A DNA stretch of 40,297 nucleotides from Fibrobacter sp. (GCA_017550445.1 JAFZOV010000031.1:1-40297), one strand, 5' to 3'; positions 6,920 through 15,250 are shown, counted from the stretch's first letter. Program-made: numbers and translations. The notes: generated by a model from the sequence alone, not told the origin.

Positions 6920-7930
6920 TTACTTCTTTTTTGTAGAGCCTTTTTCGGCACCTGTCGCGCTCTTTGCATGGGACTTTGCAGCGGCCTTATCGGAAGGCTT
7001 TTTGTCAAGAGTTTTTGCAGCAGCCTTATCGGTAGTCCCGTTCTTTACGGTGCTGTCCTTCGGAAGTGGCGCCATCAGCTGTCGGAGGGAATCTACCAGC
7101 ACGCTGTCTTTCTTAGGGAACATGTTCTGGTAAATCACGGCGCGGCGCTTGGCCATGAACTGGCTTTCACGCATATTCGGGTGGTGCTTGCCCGGGCTTG
7201 CGAGCATGGCGGCAAGGTTAATCGCCTGGTCTACGCTCAGCTTGGCACAGCTCTTCTTATAGTAGGCACGGCAGGCTTCTTGACAACCAAAGATGTCCTT
7301 ACCCCACTGGGCATAATTCAAATACAATTCCAGAATGCGGTCTTTGCCGAGTTCATGCTCCATCAACAAGGCATATGCAAGTTCCTTGAATTTACGATTG
7401 AAGGAGCGTTCTCCGCTCAAAAACAGGTTCTTGGCCAGTTGCTGCGTAATGGTAGAGCCACCGAACTTGGTCTTGCCCGCCACCTGGTTTGCATCAAGTG
7501 CTTCGGCAATAGCACGAATATCAAAACCCGGATGGAAGTAGAACCCCGCATCTTCACTAGCAATCACAGCCTTGCGCAAGTAGGGGCTAATAGAATCGAG
7601 AGGCACATACGAATGCTTGATTTCGATATTCGGATTTGAATCGCGCAAAGCTTCCATGTACTTACTCATTTCGGGCTGAGTATCTTTCAGCTGGGACACA
7701 CCATCGTAAATATCGTAGCCATAAATGAAGGCTCGGTACAGCGCATAAGAGGCTGCCACCGAGAATACAGCAGAATAAATAATCAGAATCAATAAGGCTT
7801 GGCGGATAATGAAATTGATGGTCCGGTAAAGCCACTTGATAATGAAACCCGACACCTTGGCAAACGTGGTGTTCGTAAACCATTCAAAAAAGTGTTTTAC
7901 CTTACCAAAATACAACTTCACTTTATCCAT
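6920..7930 (-). CDS. mtgA: Monofunctional peptidoglycan glycosyltransferase (GT51)
   Basis: 336 residues from ATG 7930; the seven extra upstream codons are rejected because GGAGGAAAG sits at ideal spacing before this ATG. The enzyme polymerises lipid II into glycan strands at the outer face of the inner membrane. One transmembrane helix lies near residues 42-66. The GT51 motifs are then in order: ASEDAGFYFHPGFD (catalytic Glu ~126), FGGSTITQQLAKNLFL, RKFKELAYALLMEHELGKD and ILELYLNYAQWG. No transpeptidase domain follows. The C-terminal ~50 residues form a Lys/Ala-rich low-complexity tail. Its start overlaps the stop of the primase-like gene (TAATG), so they are co-translated. Confidence 0.92.
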   Translation of the reverse strand: MDKVKLYFGKVKHFFEWFTNTTFAKVSGFIIKWLYRTINFIIRQALLILIIYSAVFSVAASYALYRAFIYGYDIYDGVSQLKDTQPEMSKYMEALRDSNPNIEIKHSYVPLDSISPYLRKAVIASEDAGFYFHPGFDIRAIAEALDANQVAGKTKFGGSTITQQLAKNLFLSGERSFNRKFKELAYALLMEHELGKDRILELYLNYAQWGKDIFGCQEACRAYYKKSCAKLSVDQAINLAAMLASPGKHHPNMRESQFMAKRRAVIYQNMFPKKDSVLVDSLRQLMAPLPKDSTVKNGTTDKAAAKTLDKKPSDKAAAKSHAKSATGAEKGSTKKK

Positions 7931-9051
7931 TATTTCTTTCCTCCGAACCAATCATTGATGTCTTCACCTTCTTTCATGGCCGTGGGCAAATTTTCCATAC
8001 CTTCACCCAAAATTACATTATGAACGCCTGCTTGCGTAAACAGGTTACCTATATATTCCATACCAGAGCGGCCAGCTTCATCATGATCCAGACAAAGTAC
8101 CACGTTTTTGTTTCTAAAAAGATTCAACCACTCCACTTTGAAGCTGCGAACGCCGGGAATTCCAACCGCATTGATCCTTTGTCCTAAAAAGGTCAGCGTA
8201 TCGACGACGCCTTCGCACAGGTACACCCAGCCCGGTTTTTGGTCGAGCGCCACCATATTGTAGGGGTATGGCACCGTGCCGCGCAGGTTAAGTTCCTTGG
8301 GAACAACCGTGTTGTCGATTGCACGCGATTGAAAATAGAAGGCTCGGCGCAGCGGATCGAGATACGGGAAAATCAACGGATGCTTGTAATAGCGCAAGTG
8401 ACCTTTGTCGTTAAAGAGCCCCACATACTTCAACACCTCTTCACCGAAGTCGGCCTTGAGACTATTGTTCACCTCTTCGTAGTTGGTGATGGTACGCAGG
8501 AGCATTTTGTCCCATACGGGCTTGTAAATACGGCGGCGAGAAAGCCACTTGCCTGCAGGCGTGTTATCGACCGGGCTTAAACGCTTAAGGAACGAGAGAA
8601 TAATTTTCTTGCGGTCATCTTCGGAAACAAGCGGCGGTTCCTCGGGTTCAGGCGGGGCAATCTCGGGCACACGAGCCGCAGCCGGACTCGGCGCATGCGG
8701 ACGCCCTGTGGCATTGGCAGCACGTTCTGCAATCTTCGCCATTTCTTTGCGGGCAGAAGCGGGCACCAGGAACGGATACTGTTCCATAAGCCAGTTCAGC
8801 GCTTCGGTAAAGCCGCAGTCTTTTAAAAGTTGCACCAACGAAATCACGTCGCCGCGGACATCGTCACAGACCCAGCAACGGAAGGTGCCGCGTTCTTCGG
8901 AAATGGACACCGATGGCGTACGGTCGCCATGCGAATGACGCTGCGGAAAGAAACAACGGCATTTGCCATGAGAGACTTCAACTCCCAGACTCTGCGCGAC
9001 AGCGGTAATCGAAATCGCCGACTTGAATTGTTTCAGTTCTTCGTTAGTCAT
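7930..9051 (-). CDS. DnaG-like primase with CHC2 zinc finger and Toprim domain
   Basis: 373 residues, much shorter than chromosomal DnaG (~600). Residues ~31-75 form a CHC2-type zinc finger (Cys31/33, His39/41, Cys59, Cys62, then RGDVISLV). A Pro/Ala/Glu-rich linker follows at ~115-145. The C-terminal half carries a Toprim fold with VYLCEGVVDTLTF (catalytic Glu) and VVLCLDHDEAGRSG (Asp-x-Asp). The RNA polymerase-like core of DnaG appears reduced and no DnaB-binding domain is evident. It resembles phage/plasmid-type primases, yet no mobile-element genes surround it and it is coupled to mtgA. TATAAT lies 9 nt before the start. It could be a housekeeping paralog or a captured mobile primase. Confidence 0.8.
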   Translation of the reverse strand: MTNEELKQFKSAISITAVAQSLGVEVSHGKCRCFFPQRHSHGDRTPSVSISEERGTFRCWVCDDVRGDVISLVQLLKDCGFTEALNWLMEQYPFLVPASARKEMAKIAERAANATGRPHAPSPAAARVPEIAPPEPEEPPLVSEDDRKKIILSFLKRLSPVDNTPAGKWLSRRRIYKPVWDKMLLRTITNYEEVNNSLKADFGEEVLKYVGLFNDKGHLRYYKHPLIFPYLDPLRRAFYFQSRAIDNTVVPKELNLRGTVPYPYNMVALDQKPGWVYLCEGVVDTLTFLGQRINAVGIPGVRSFKVEWLNLFRNKNVVLCLDHDEAGRSGMEYIGNLFTQAGVHNVILGEGMENLPTAMKEGEDINDWFGGKK

Positions 9052-9080
9052 GTTCGCTGAATTATAGCAAGAATAGTAAA

Positions 9081-9157
9081 CAGTTGGCAGTAGGCAGTAA
9101 GCAGAATTAAAGCAAAATACATCTCACTAAGTTCTGCCAACTAAGCTCAGCTAACTA
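9081..9157. repeat. Heptamer array, GCAGTAG family, forward and reverse blocks
   Basis: Forward units from 9081: CAGTTGG, CAGTAGG, CAGTAAG, CAGAATT. After ~25 nt, reverse-type units appear around TTCTGCC and AACTAAG. AGTTGGCAG (9082-9090) pairs with CTGCCAACT (9134-9142). The array occupies the gap between two divergent genes. Confidence 0.65.
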
Positions 9158-9162
9158 AATTC

Positions 9163-9174
9163 TATATTTTCACT
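9163..9174 (+). promoter_or_regulatory. -10 element of predicted leaderless murB
   Basis: TATATT (9163-9168), 6 nt, then ATG 9175. There is no Shine-Dalgarno sequence. Confidence 0.55.
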
Positions 9175-10083
9175 ATGATTCTCCTAGAAAACGAACCGAT
9201 GAGCAAGCATACCTCCTTTAAGGTGGGTGGATCCGCACGCTATTTCGCGAAAGTTGAAAGCATAGAAGACCTGAAGGCCGCTTTTGCAATCGCCCGCGAA
9301 AAGGGACGTCCCTACTTTATTTTGGGGAACGGAACGAATCTGCTCGTGTCCGACAAAGGCTATGACGGAGTCGTGATTACGCTTGCCGGGGAATTTTCAG
9401 AAATTCAGGACTTAGGGAACGGGGCATTCAAAGTCGGTGCGGCTACCCCGCTGGGCAGGTTTGCACGCAGCGCCATGAAGCTTGGTTTTGCAGGCATCCA
9501 TAAGCTCGCCGGAATCCCGGGAACTTTGGGCGGAGCAATCTATATGAACGCGGGCGCCTACGGTCAAGAAATCGGATCCTGCTGCACAACGGTTACGACG
9601 ATTGACACCGAGGGAAACTTGCGCGAACGCCCCGCAAGCGAATGCGGCTTTGGGTATAGGCAGAGCGCCTTCCAAAAGGAGCGCGAAATAATCCTCGCCG
9701 CGACATTCCAACTGCCGACAGCCGCAGCCGAGGGCAAAACAGTTACTGATTTAGAAGCCGAACTCGCCGAATGCATGGCGAAGCGTAAAGCAAGCCAACC
9801 ACTGAATATGCCGAACGCAGGCTCTACCTTCAAACGTTTGGGAAAAGGTTCCGCAGAAATGCCGCAGCAAATCGCGCCGGGCTATTACATCGAGCAAACT
9901 GGCCTCAAGGGCTACCGCATTGGCGGCGCCGAAGTCAGCACCTTGCATGCGAATTTCATTGTGAACGCAGGTGGCGCCACCGCTGCAGACATCAAGGAAT
10001 TAAGCGAATACGTGCAACAAAAAGTCGCCGAGAAATTCGGGATTCAACTGCACCGCGAAATTATTCTACTCGGTGAATTCTAA
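9175..10083 (+). CDS. murB: UDP-N-acetylenolpyruvoylglucosamine reductase
   Basis: 302 residues, the length of the short (type II) MurB class. It is a cytoplasmic FAD enzyme that uses NADPH to reduce UDP-GlcNAc-enolpyruvate to UDP-MurNAc. Visible motifs are the N-terminal NEPMSKHTSFKVGG, the FAD-binding ILGNGTNLLVSDKGYDGVVI, GIHKLAGIPGTLGGAIYMNAGAYG and the FGYRQSAFQ segment. The active-site NAGSTFKR and the C-terminal GAEVSTLHANFIVN also fit. It stands alone rather than in a mur-fts cluster. A heptamer array follows the stop. Confidence 0.96.
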   Translation: MILLENEPMSKHTSFKVGGSARYFAKVESIEDLKAAFAIAREKGRPYFILGNGTNLLVSDKGYDGVVITLAGEFSEIQDLGNGAFKVGAATPLGRFARSAMKLGFAGIHKLAGIPGTLGGAIYMNAGAYGQEIGSCCTTVTTIDTEGNLRERPASECGFGYRQSAFQKEREIILAATFQLPTAAAEGKTVTDLEAELAECMAKRKASQPLNMPNAGSTFKRLGKGSAEMPQQIAPGYYIEQTGLKGYRIGGAEVSTLHANFIVNAGGATAADIKELSEYVQQKVAEKFGIQLHREIILLGEF

Positions 10084-10086
10084 ACC

Positions 10087-10204
10087 AATGTGTAATGTGG
10101 AATGTGTAGTGTGAGATGATTAATTCTTCATTTGTCATTTCACATTAGTCATTACACATTTGTCACTCCACATTGCGGCGCAGCCGCTCACATTTCACAT
10201 TACA
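10087..10204. repeat. Heptamer array, AATGTGA family, forward then reverse
   Basis: Forward units in register at 10087-10114 (AATGTGT, AATGTGG, AATGTGT, AGTGTGA). Reverse units run at 10129-10177 (CATTTGT, CATTTCA, CATTAGT, CATTACA and others) and at 10191-10204. A GCGGCGCAGCCGC palindrome (10174-10186) interrupts the reverse block. The array fills the whole gap between murB and the VanZ gene, and the VanZ stop codon lies in the last unit. Confidence 0.88.
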
Positions 10205-10616
10205 CACCTTTATCGGGTACTGGATCGTAACAGTTCAGGATTCGCGTTACAATTGCGTATACCACGCCGCCCATAAGGCCACCGGTCAAATCCGCCACAA
10301 GGTCGAGTACACTGCTGTCGCGGCCTTCGACAAAACTCTGGTGATATTCATCAGTGCAGCCATAAGCGAGAGCAAGTACGCCCACCACAAGCACACGAAG
10401 CCACTGCCGTTTGGACCATTCATTACGAGTCCAAAGCATCGCATAGCAACCGGCGAGGGTTGCATATTCGCAAAAGTGGGCAAGCTTATCCCAAATGTGC
10501 GGAAAATCTTCCAGTTCTTCAGATGTCATGGACGACAACTTAAAAATGATTGCCATGCAAAGCACACAAGGCACGGCGCGGAAAAAGGGGTACTTTTCAA
10601 AAAGGCTCTCAAACAT
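10200..10616 (-). CDS. VanZ-like membrane protein
   Basis: 138 residues from ATG 10616; the upstream extension is rejected because it would run through the opposing rlmI promoter. The protein has four predicted membrane helices. The VanZ signature is present: KLSSMTSEELEDFPHIWDKLAHFCEYATLAG, later GCTDEYHQSFVEGRDSSVLDLVADLTGGLMG. VanZ-like proteins are small membrane proteins. In enterococci the founder gives teicoplanin resistance, but the biochemical function of chromosomal homologues is unknown. The last codons and the stop are made of a heptamer repeat unit. TACATT lies 10 nt before the ATG. Confidence 0.85.
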   Translation of the reverse strand: MFESLFEKYPFFRAVPCVLCMAIIFKLSSMTSEELEDFPHIWDKLAHFCEYATLAGCYAMLWTRNEWSKRQWLRVLVVGVLALAYGCTDEYHQSFVEGRDSSVLDLVADLTGGLMGGVVYAIVTRILNCYDPVPDKGV

Positions 10617-10625
10617 CGTGGCGCC

Positions 10626-10670
10626 AAATGTAGAAATTTTCCCTAGGCGGCAACAGCTTTTTCTACATTT
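10626..10670. promoter_or_regulatory. Symmetric divergent promoter (VanZ gene / rlmI)
   Basis: AAATGTAGAAA (10626-10636) and TTTCTACATTT (10660-10670) are perfect 11-bp inverted copies. Each contains the -10 (TACATT) of one divergent gene. The rlmI copy sits 7 nt from ATG 10677 with no Shine-Dalgarno. Confidence 0.55.
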
Positions 10671-10676
10671 ACAAGC

Positions 10677-11870
10677 ATGAAAGCGATTACCTTGAAAGCC
10701 GGACGCGAAAAGTCCGCATTGCGTTACCACCCCTGGATTTTTAGCGGAGCCGTTGACGAAGTCATCGGCGACCCGGAACTTGGCGACACCGTAGAAGTTT
10801 ACAGCTACAAGAGCGATTTTCTGGGTCTTGCGGCGTATTCGCCCAAGTCCCAGATCCGCGGGCGTTTCTGGACATTCGGCGAAAAGGCTAACATCGATCG
10901 CGAATTTTTTAGCGACTTATTGGACCGTGCGATTGCCGCACGCAAGAGCCGCGGCTTCGACATCGAAGATAAAGATTCTGCATTCCGCCTGATTAACGCC
11001 GAAAACGACGGCATTCCGGGCTGCATCATCGACAAATACGCAGATATTTACTCCGTCGAAATTCTCGCTGCCGGCGCCGAAGTCCACCGCAAGGACATTT
11101 ACGAACTCCTCGCCGAAAAGACGCACTGCCGCGGCATTTATGAACGCTGCGATTCAGACGTGCGCAAAAAAGAAGGTCTGCAGCTGCGCACCGGTTGCGT
11201 CTACGGCGAAGTTCCCGATGAACCGGTCATCATCAACGAAAACGGAATCCTCTTCCCTATCGACGTGAAAAACGGCCACAAGACCGGTTACTATCTGGAC
11301 CAGCGTGACGCTCGCCGCCGCATCGGCGAACTTTCGAAGGGCAAGAAGGTGCTGAACTGCTTCTGCTATACCGGCGGATTCGGCCTGTACGCTCTCCGCG
11401 GCGGTTGCGAAAAAGTTTACCAGGTGGATGTTTCCAAGGATGCGCTCAAACTCGCCAAGGAAGGCATCATGCGCAACAAGCTCAGCACCGCGCACGCCAC
11501 GCATGTAGAAGCCGACGTGTTCCAGTACCTGCGCAAGTGCCGCGACAAGGCTGAAACATTCGACTTAATCGTACTGGACCCGCCGAAGTTCGTAGAAAGC
11601 AAGGACAACCTGCAGAAGGGCGCCCGCGGCTACAAGGACATCAACTTGCTCGCCATGAAGCTCTTGGCCGAAGGCGGCATGCTAGCGACCTTCAGCTGCT
11701 CCGGACTCATGGAAATGGACTTGTTCCAGAAGATTATCGCGGATGCCGCCGCCGATGCACATCGGCGCGTTCAAATCATTGAACGCTTCGGCCAACCCGC
11801 CGACCACCCCGTGAATACAGCCTTCCCCGAAGGCCAGTACCTCAAGGGATTGCTAGTACAAGTCGTTTAA
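10677..11870 (+). CDS. rlmI: 23S rRNA (cytosine-5)-methyltransferase, RlmI family
   Basis: 397 residues, the normal length for RlmI. The N-terminal PUA domain (LKAGREKSALRYHPWIFSGAV) is followed by an EEHEE-like linker domain and a Rossmann SAM-dependent methyltransferase. Visible are GHKTGYYLDQRDAR, the SAM-binding VLNCFCYTGGFGLYALRGG and YQVDVSKDALKLAKEG, the motif IV DLIVLDPPKF and the motif VI-type ATFSCSGLM with its cysteine. It methylates C1962 of 23S rRNA in E. coli. The exact target here is inferred, and a related RlmK/L-type activity is possible. The start is predicted leaderless. The stop lies 1 nt from the convergent amylase stop. Confidence 0.9.
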   Translation: MKAITLKAGREKSALRYHPWIFSGAVDEVIGDPELGDTVEVYSYKSDFLGLAAYSPKSQIRGRFWTFGEKANIDREFFSDLLDRAIAARKSRGFDIEDKDSAFRLINAENDGIPGCIIDKYADIYSVEILAAGAEVHRKDIYELLAEKTHCRGIYERCDSDVRKKEGLQLRTGCVYGEVPDEPVIINENGILFPIDVKNGHKTGYYLDQRDARRRIGELSKGKKVLNCFCYTGGFGLYALRGGCEKVYQVDVSKDALKLAKEGIMRNKLSTAHATHVEADVFQYLRKCRDKAETFDLIVLDPPKFVESKDNLQKGARGYKDINLLAMKLLAEGGMLATFSCSGLMEMDLFQKIIADAAADAHRRVQIIERFGQPADHPVNTAFPEGQYLKGLLVQVV

Positions 11871-11871
11871 T

Positions 11872-13131
11872 CTACTTTATTTCAAACGTCGGCTGTTCGC
11901 CAGAAACATTAACCGCAAGAGTCATCTTTTTGCGGCCAAGCGTGCGCACCACCGAGAAGGTGTTGCCATCGCAGGCAATTTCCATCTTGCCGTCGCGAAG
12001 CACCGCATTCTTGTTGCGGAGCGCCACCATCTGCTTGATAAATTCATACAGAGGCTGGGCCTGCATCTCGCCCAATTTACTCCACGGCACACTCCGGCGG
12101 TTATCAGGATCCTTGCCACCCTTCATCGAAAGTTCTTCGCCGTAATAGATGCAAGGGGCCCCAGGCATAAAGAACAACAGCGCATAAGCAAGCTTGATGC
12201 GTTCGAGGCTTGCACAAGGTTGCGACATCAAGCGCGTGGTATCATGACTCCCAAGCAGGTTCATGGGAATATCGCCACGGCTTTCTACAAAGGCGTCTCG
12301 CGCCCTTTCGCAGAATTCTGCTACAGAAATAGCCTTCTCGTCGAACAGGAACTGCATCACCGCCTTGCGGAACACGTAATTCATTACACCGTCGAACTGG
12401 TCCCCTTGTAGCCAACGCTCCGGGGCATCCCAAATCTCGCCGACAATGTAAGCATCCGGATTCACCTTTTTTACGCGGCGGCGGAATTCCTGCCAGAATG
12501 AATCGTCATTGATTTCGTTAGGAACATCCAGGCGCCAGCCATCAATGCCGCGGCGCATCCAGTACTCGCCTACCGAGAACAAGTATTCGCGCACATCAGG
12601 GCAATTTGTATTGAATTTCGGCAGTGCCGGAAAATTCCACCAGCATTCGTAATTAGGCTTGTCGGTGTAAGCGTTCAGCGGCCAGCCCTTCACATGGAAC
12701 CAATCCACGTACGGCGAATTCTGCCCCAGTTCCATAAGACTGTTGAACTGGAAGAATCCGCGAGAGCAATGATTGAACACGCCATCCAAAATGACACGCA
12801 ATTTTAACTTGTGCGCTTTTTTGATCAGACGGTCAAAATCTTCCGTGGTGCCCAACACCGGGTCAATTTCGAAGTAGTCCACCGTATGGTAGCGGTGGTT
12901 GGAATTGCTCTTGAAAATCGGGCACAGGTAAATGGCGTTTACGCCTAAGCCCGCAATGTATTCCAACTTGTCTTCGATACCTGCCAGGTTTCCGCCGAAC
13001 ATGTTTTCGCGGGTGGGTTTGCTCCCCCACTCCACGAACTTGCCTACAGCATGGTAACGCTCCGAACGGCAGAACCGATCCGGGAAAATCTGATAAAAGA
13101 TTGCGTCTTTAGTCCAAGAAGGTGAATACAT
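11872..13131 (-). CDS. GH13 alpha-amylase / neopullulanase-type enzyme
   Basis: 419 residues from ATG 13131. The longer frame upstream is only translated heptamer repeat and is rejected. The barrel begins WTKDAIFYQIFPDRF, as in cyclomaltodextrinase/neopullulanase-type GH13 enzymes. Conserved regions in order are DGVFNHCSRGF, GWRLDVPNEI (nucleophile Asp), YIVGEIWD (acid/base Glu) and LLGSHDTTR (transition-state Asp). No signal peptide is seen, so it is probably cytoplasmic and acts on glycogen-derived or imported alpha-glucans. It lies downstream of malQ on the same strand, and the 88-nt gap is almost wholly heptamer repeat. No ribosome-binding site is visible. Confidence 0.9.
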   Translation of the reverse strand: MYSPSWTKDAIFYQIFPDRFCRSERYHAVGKFVEWGSKPTRENMFGGNLAGIEDKLEYIAGLGVNAIYLCPIFKSNSNHRYHTVDYFEIDPVLGTTEDFDRLIKKAHKLKLRVILDGVFNHCSRGFFQFNSLMELGQNSPYVDWFHVKGWPLNAYTDKPNYECWWNFPALPKFNTNCPDVREYLFSVGEYWMRRGIDGWRLDVPNEINDDSFWQEFRRRVKKVNPDAYIVGEIWDAPERWLQGDQFDGVMNYVFRKAVMQFLFDEKAISVAEFCERARDAFVESRGDIPMNLLGSHDTTRLMSQPCASLERIKLAYALLFFMPGAPCIYYGEELSMKGGKDPDNRRSVPWSKLGEMQAQPLYEFIKQMVALRNKNAVLRDGKMEIACDGNTFSVVRTLGRKKMTLAVNVSGEQPTFEIK

Positions 13132-13135
13132 GTGC

Positions 13136-13219
13136 AATGTGAGGTGTGGAATGTGTAGTGTGGAATGTGTAATGTGGAATGTGAAATTAGTCATTTCACA
13201 TCACACATTTCACATTGAA
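13136..13219. repeat. Heptamer array of exactly 12 units between malQ and the amylase gene
   Basis: Twelve 7-bp units run in unbroken register across 84 nt. Seven are AATGTGN-type forward units, one is a pivot (AATTAGT), and four are reverse units (CATTTCA, CATCACA, CATTTCA, CATTGAA). The array ends at the malQ stop codon and starts 4 nt from the amylase ATG. Confidence 0.9.
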
Positions 13220-15193
13220 TTAAATTTTCCACATCGGGCGGCGCTTACGCACATCCACGAGCATTCGAATGTCGGAGCTGAGAGAAGAATAATCCATCAG
13301 TTCGTCCACAGAACAAGGCATACGGTAGCACCAGTTGGCACCGCCCACAGTCCCCGGAATATTCACGCGTTCCGCTTCAGGCGCACACTTGGAAAGGCTT
13401 GCCGAAAGGGCGAAGTAATCCTGTATGGGCAAAATGCAGAACAGGCTGTTCGTCGAATACACATGGGCCAGAATCTGGCGAGCCACCGACGGCGTAATCT
13501 CTTCGGGAGCCTTGCCCGGCAAATGGGCGTGAGACCAGTACAATTCGCGGTCAAAGTCCTTTTCTTGCCACAGGCCGCGCAAGGTCGATGTATCGTGGCA
13601 GCTGGTGGCACACACGGACATGCGGGGATATTCATCCATATCGTAGTACGGAGAATAGGGAGCGTTCCAGTTACGGGCCCAGCGTTCAATGCGCAGCGAA
13701 AGAATGTTGAGCTTATTCAACACGGCTGGCACGCAAGGCGGAACGGCACCCAGGTCTTCGGCGCAAACCAGCATATCGGTTTCCTGAGAAAGCACCGACA
13801 AGAGCTTGGTCGCATTGGCTTCCCACAAGCCATTCTGGGAATCCTCGTTTTCCTTGATGAGGCCGCGAAGCTTTTCCTGCTCGTAATCGGGGAGCGTATA
13901 GAGCACCGGGGCATTGTACCAGTACCAATAGGGGTAGAACGTATTTTCGTCACCCGAGGGAACAAATACGCGGTTCCAATAAACCTTGAGCAACTTGTCC
14001 TTGACTTCCTGAGATTCAGGCATGGCAAGGATAGCCTTTTCGGAACTGTATTCAGGCTTAAGAATCAGGCGGTCCGGGTGGCCTTCCAGCTGCATAAAGC
14101 ATACGGGAGCAAGCCTATCGGTATCATCGCCCAAGAAGCCTCGCAGCTGGTCGTAGCCATAATTGGGGCGGCGCAAGTATTCCAAAGTCTCGCGCAAAAA
14201 GCCTGCGGAAGCGAGCTTGTCGTAAGTCAGTGGCACGCAGGGGTTAAAGTAACCCAGAATGCCCGTAGTTTCGGTCTGCGGAATGGACCAAATGCGGAAG
14301 AATCCCAGCACATGGTCAATACGGTATGCATGGTAGAACTTGCTGGCCTGATCCAAACGGCGACGCCACCATTCAAAGTTATCCTTTTCAAGGACATCCC
14401 AGCGGTACGTGGGGAATCCCCAGTTCTGGCCGCTGTAGCTGAACATGTCAGGCGGAGCGCCGGCGCGGTCATCCAGCGAGAAGTACTTACGGTCCGCCCA
14501 GACGTCGGCGCTGTCTTCGTTAATCAAGATCGGAATGTCGCCCTTGATGCGCACCCCCATCTTAGAAACTTCGGCGACGGCAGCGCTGAACTGCTTTTCG
14601 GCTTCGAACTGCATCCAAGCCTGGAACAAATTGTCCTTTTCAAACTTCTTCCACAGCTTTTCGATATCCTTGGCCGTCGGATCGCGATAATCCTTCCAAT
14701 CTTTCCAACTGGCCTCATCGTTCTTGGCCTTCAGTGTGCAATAGATGCAATAAGGCTTTGCCCAAGCATTGTCATCGACCCAGCGCAAAAGCACCTTGTC
14801 TTTTTTCAGATCGTCATAGCGGTTATCAAAAATCTTGCGAAGGACCAGGCGCTTCCAGGTAGAAATATTGTAGTAGTCGATCTTTCCGTACTTCTGGAAT
14901 TCGACCTTGCCCTTCTGAATTTCATCTTCGTATTCCGAAGAACCTTCAACCGACTGCACGTTGATAAACACAGGGTTCAAGGCAAAAGCACTGCGGGCAC
15001 TGTAAGGGCTAGACTCAGAGCCCGTATCGTTCACCGGCAAAAGCTGGATAATATTGAAATTGCAAAAAACCGCCCAACGGGCAAACGGGATCAGGTCCAG
15101 GAATTCACCGATACCGATGCTCTGCCTGCTATAAAGACTGAAGAGGGGAACGGCCACGCCGCTCTGGAAATATGAAATGTCACCGTAACGCAT
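13220..15193 (-). CDS. malQ: 4-alpha-glucanotransferase (amylomaltase, GH77)
   Basis: 657 residues. It transfers alpha-1,4-glucan segments between maltodextrins in the cytoplasm. The N-terminal region has PLFSLYSRQSIGIGEF and QLLPVNDTGSESSPYSARSAFALNP, typical of GH77. The catalytic residues lie in YRIDHVLGFFRIW (nucleophile Asp), LVCAEDLGAVPP (acid/base Glu) and CATSCHDTSTLRGLW (stabilising Asp). PPDMFSYSGQNWGFPTYRW is the GH77 substrate-loop segment. Length and insertions fit the longer bacterial/plant DPE2-like type without an evident N-terminal CBM20. It probably heads a unit with the downstream amylase gene for storage-polysaccharide turnover. Confidence 0.93.
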   Translation of the reverse strand: MRYGDISYFQSGVAVPLFSLYSRQSIGIGEFLDLIPFARWAVFCNFNIIQLLPVNDTGSESSPYSARSAFALNPVFINVQSVEGSSEYEDEIQKGKVEFQKYGKIDYYNISTWKRLVLRKIFDNRYDDLKKDKVLLRWVDDNAWAKPYCIYCTLKAKNDEASWKDWKDYRDPTAKDIEKLWKKFEKDNLFQAWMQFEAEKQFSAAVAEVSKMGVRIKGDIPILINEDSADVWADRKYFSLDDRAGAPPDMFSYSGQNWGFPTYRWDVLEKDNFEWWRRRLDQASKFYHAYRIDHVLGFFRIWSIPQTETTGILGYFNPCVPLTYDKLASAGFLRETLEYLRRPNYGYDQLRGFLGDDTDRLAPVCFMQLEGHPDRLILKPEYSSEKAILAMPESQEVKDKLLKVYWNRVFVPSGDENTFYPYWYWYNAPVLYTLPDYEQEKLRGLIKENEDSQNGLWEANATKLLSVLSQETDMLVCAEDLGAVPPCVPAVLNKLNILSLRIERWARNWNAPYSPYYDMDEYPRMSVCATSCHDTSTLRGLWQEKDFDRELYWSHAHLPGKAPEEITPSVARQILAHVYSTNSLFCILPIQDYFALSASLSKCAPEAERVNIPGTVGGANWCYRMPCSVDELMDYSSLSSDIRMLVDVRKRRPMWKI

Positions 15194-15208
15194 AGTCCAA
15201 ATGTAGTT

Positions 15209-15243
15209 AATTCGGAATTAGGATTTCGGAATTCGGAATTAGA
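15209..15243 (+). repeat. Heptamer array, AATTCGG family (5 units)
   Basis: Units in register: AATTCGG, AATTAGG, ATTTCGG, AATTCGG, AATTAGA. It lies between the malQ start and the alkD terminator. Confidence 0.85.
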
Positions 15244-15250
15244 AAGCAGA

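Noticed and set aside
10087..10204. CRISPR array
   Set aside because: Units are 7 bp, contiguous and degenerate, with no spacers, and no cas genes are present.
13132..13194. 21-residue N-terminal extension of the amylase
   Set aside because: It is translated AATGTGA repeat (HITHSTLHIPHLTLH) and not part of the GH13 family.
13130..15175. 681-codon open frame on the plus strand opposite malQ
   Set aside because: It is a shadow of the GH77 gene, which has all catalytic motifs on the other strand. The frame starts inside heptamer repeat and shows no family features.
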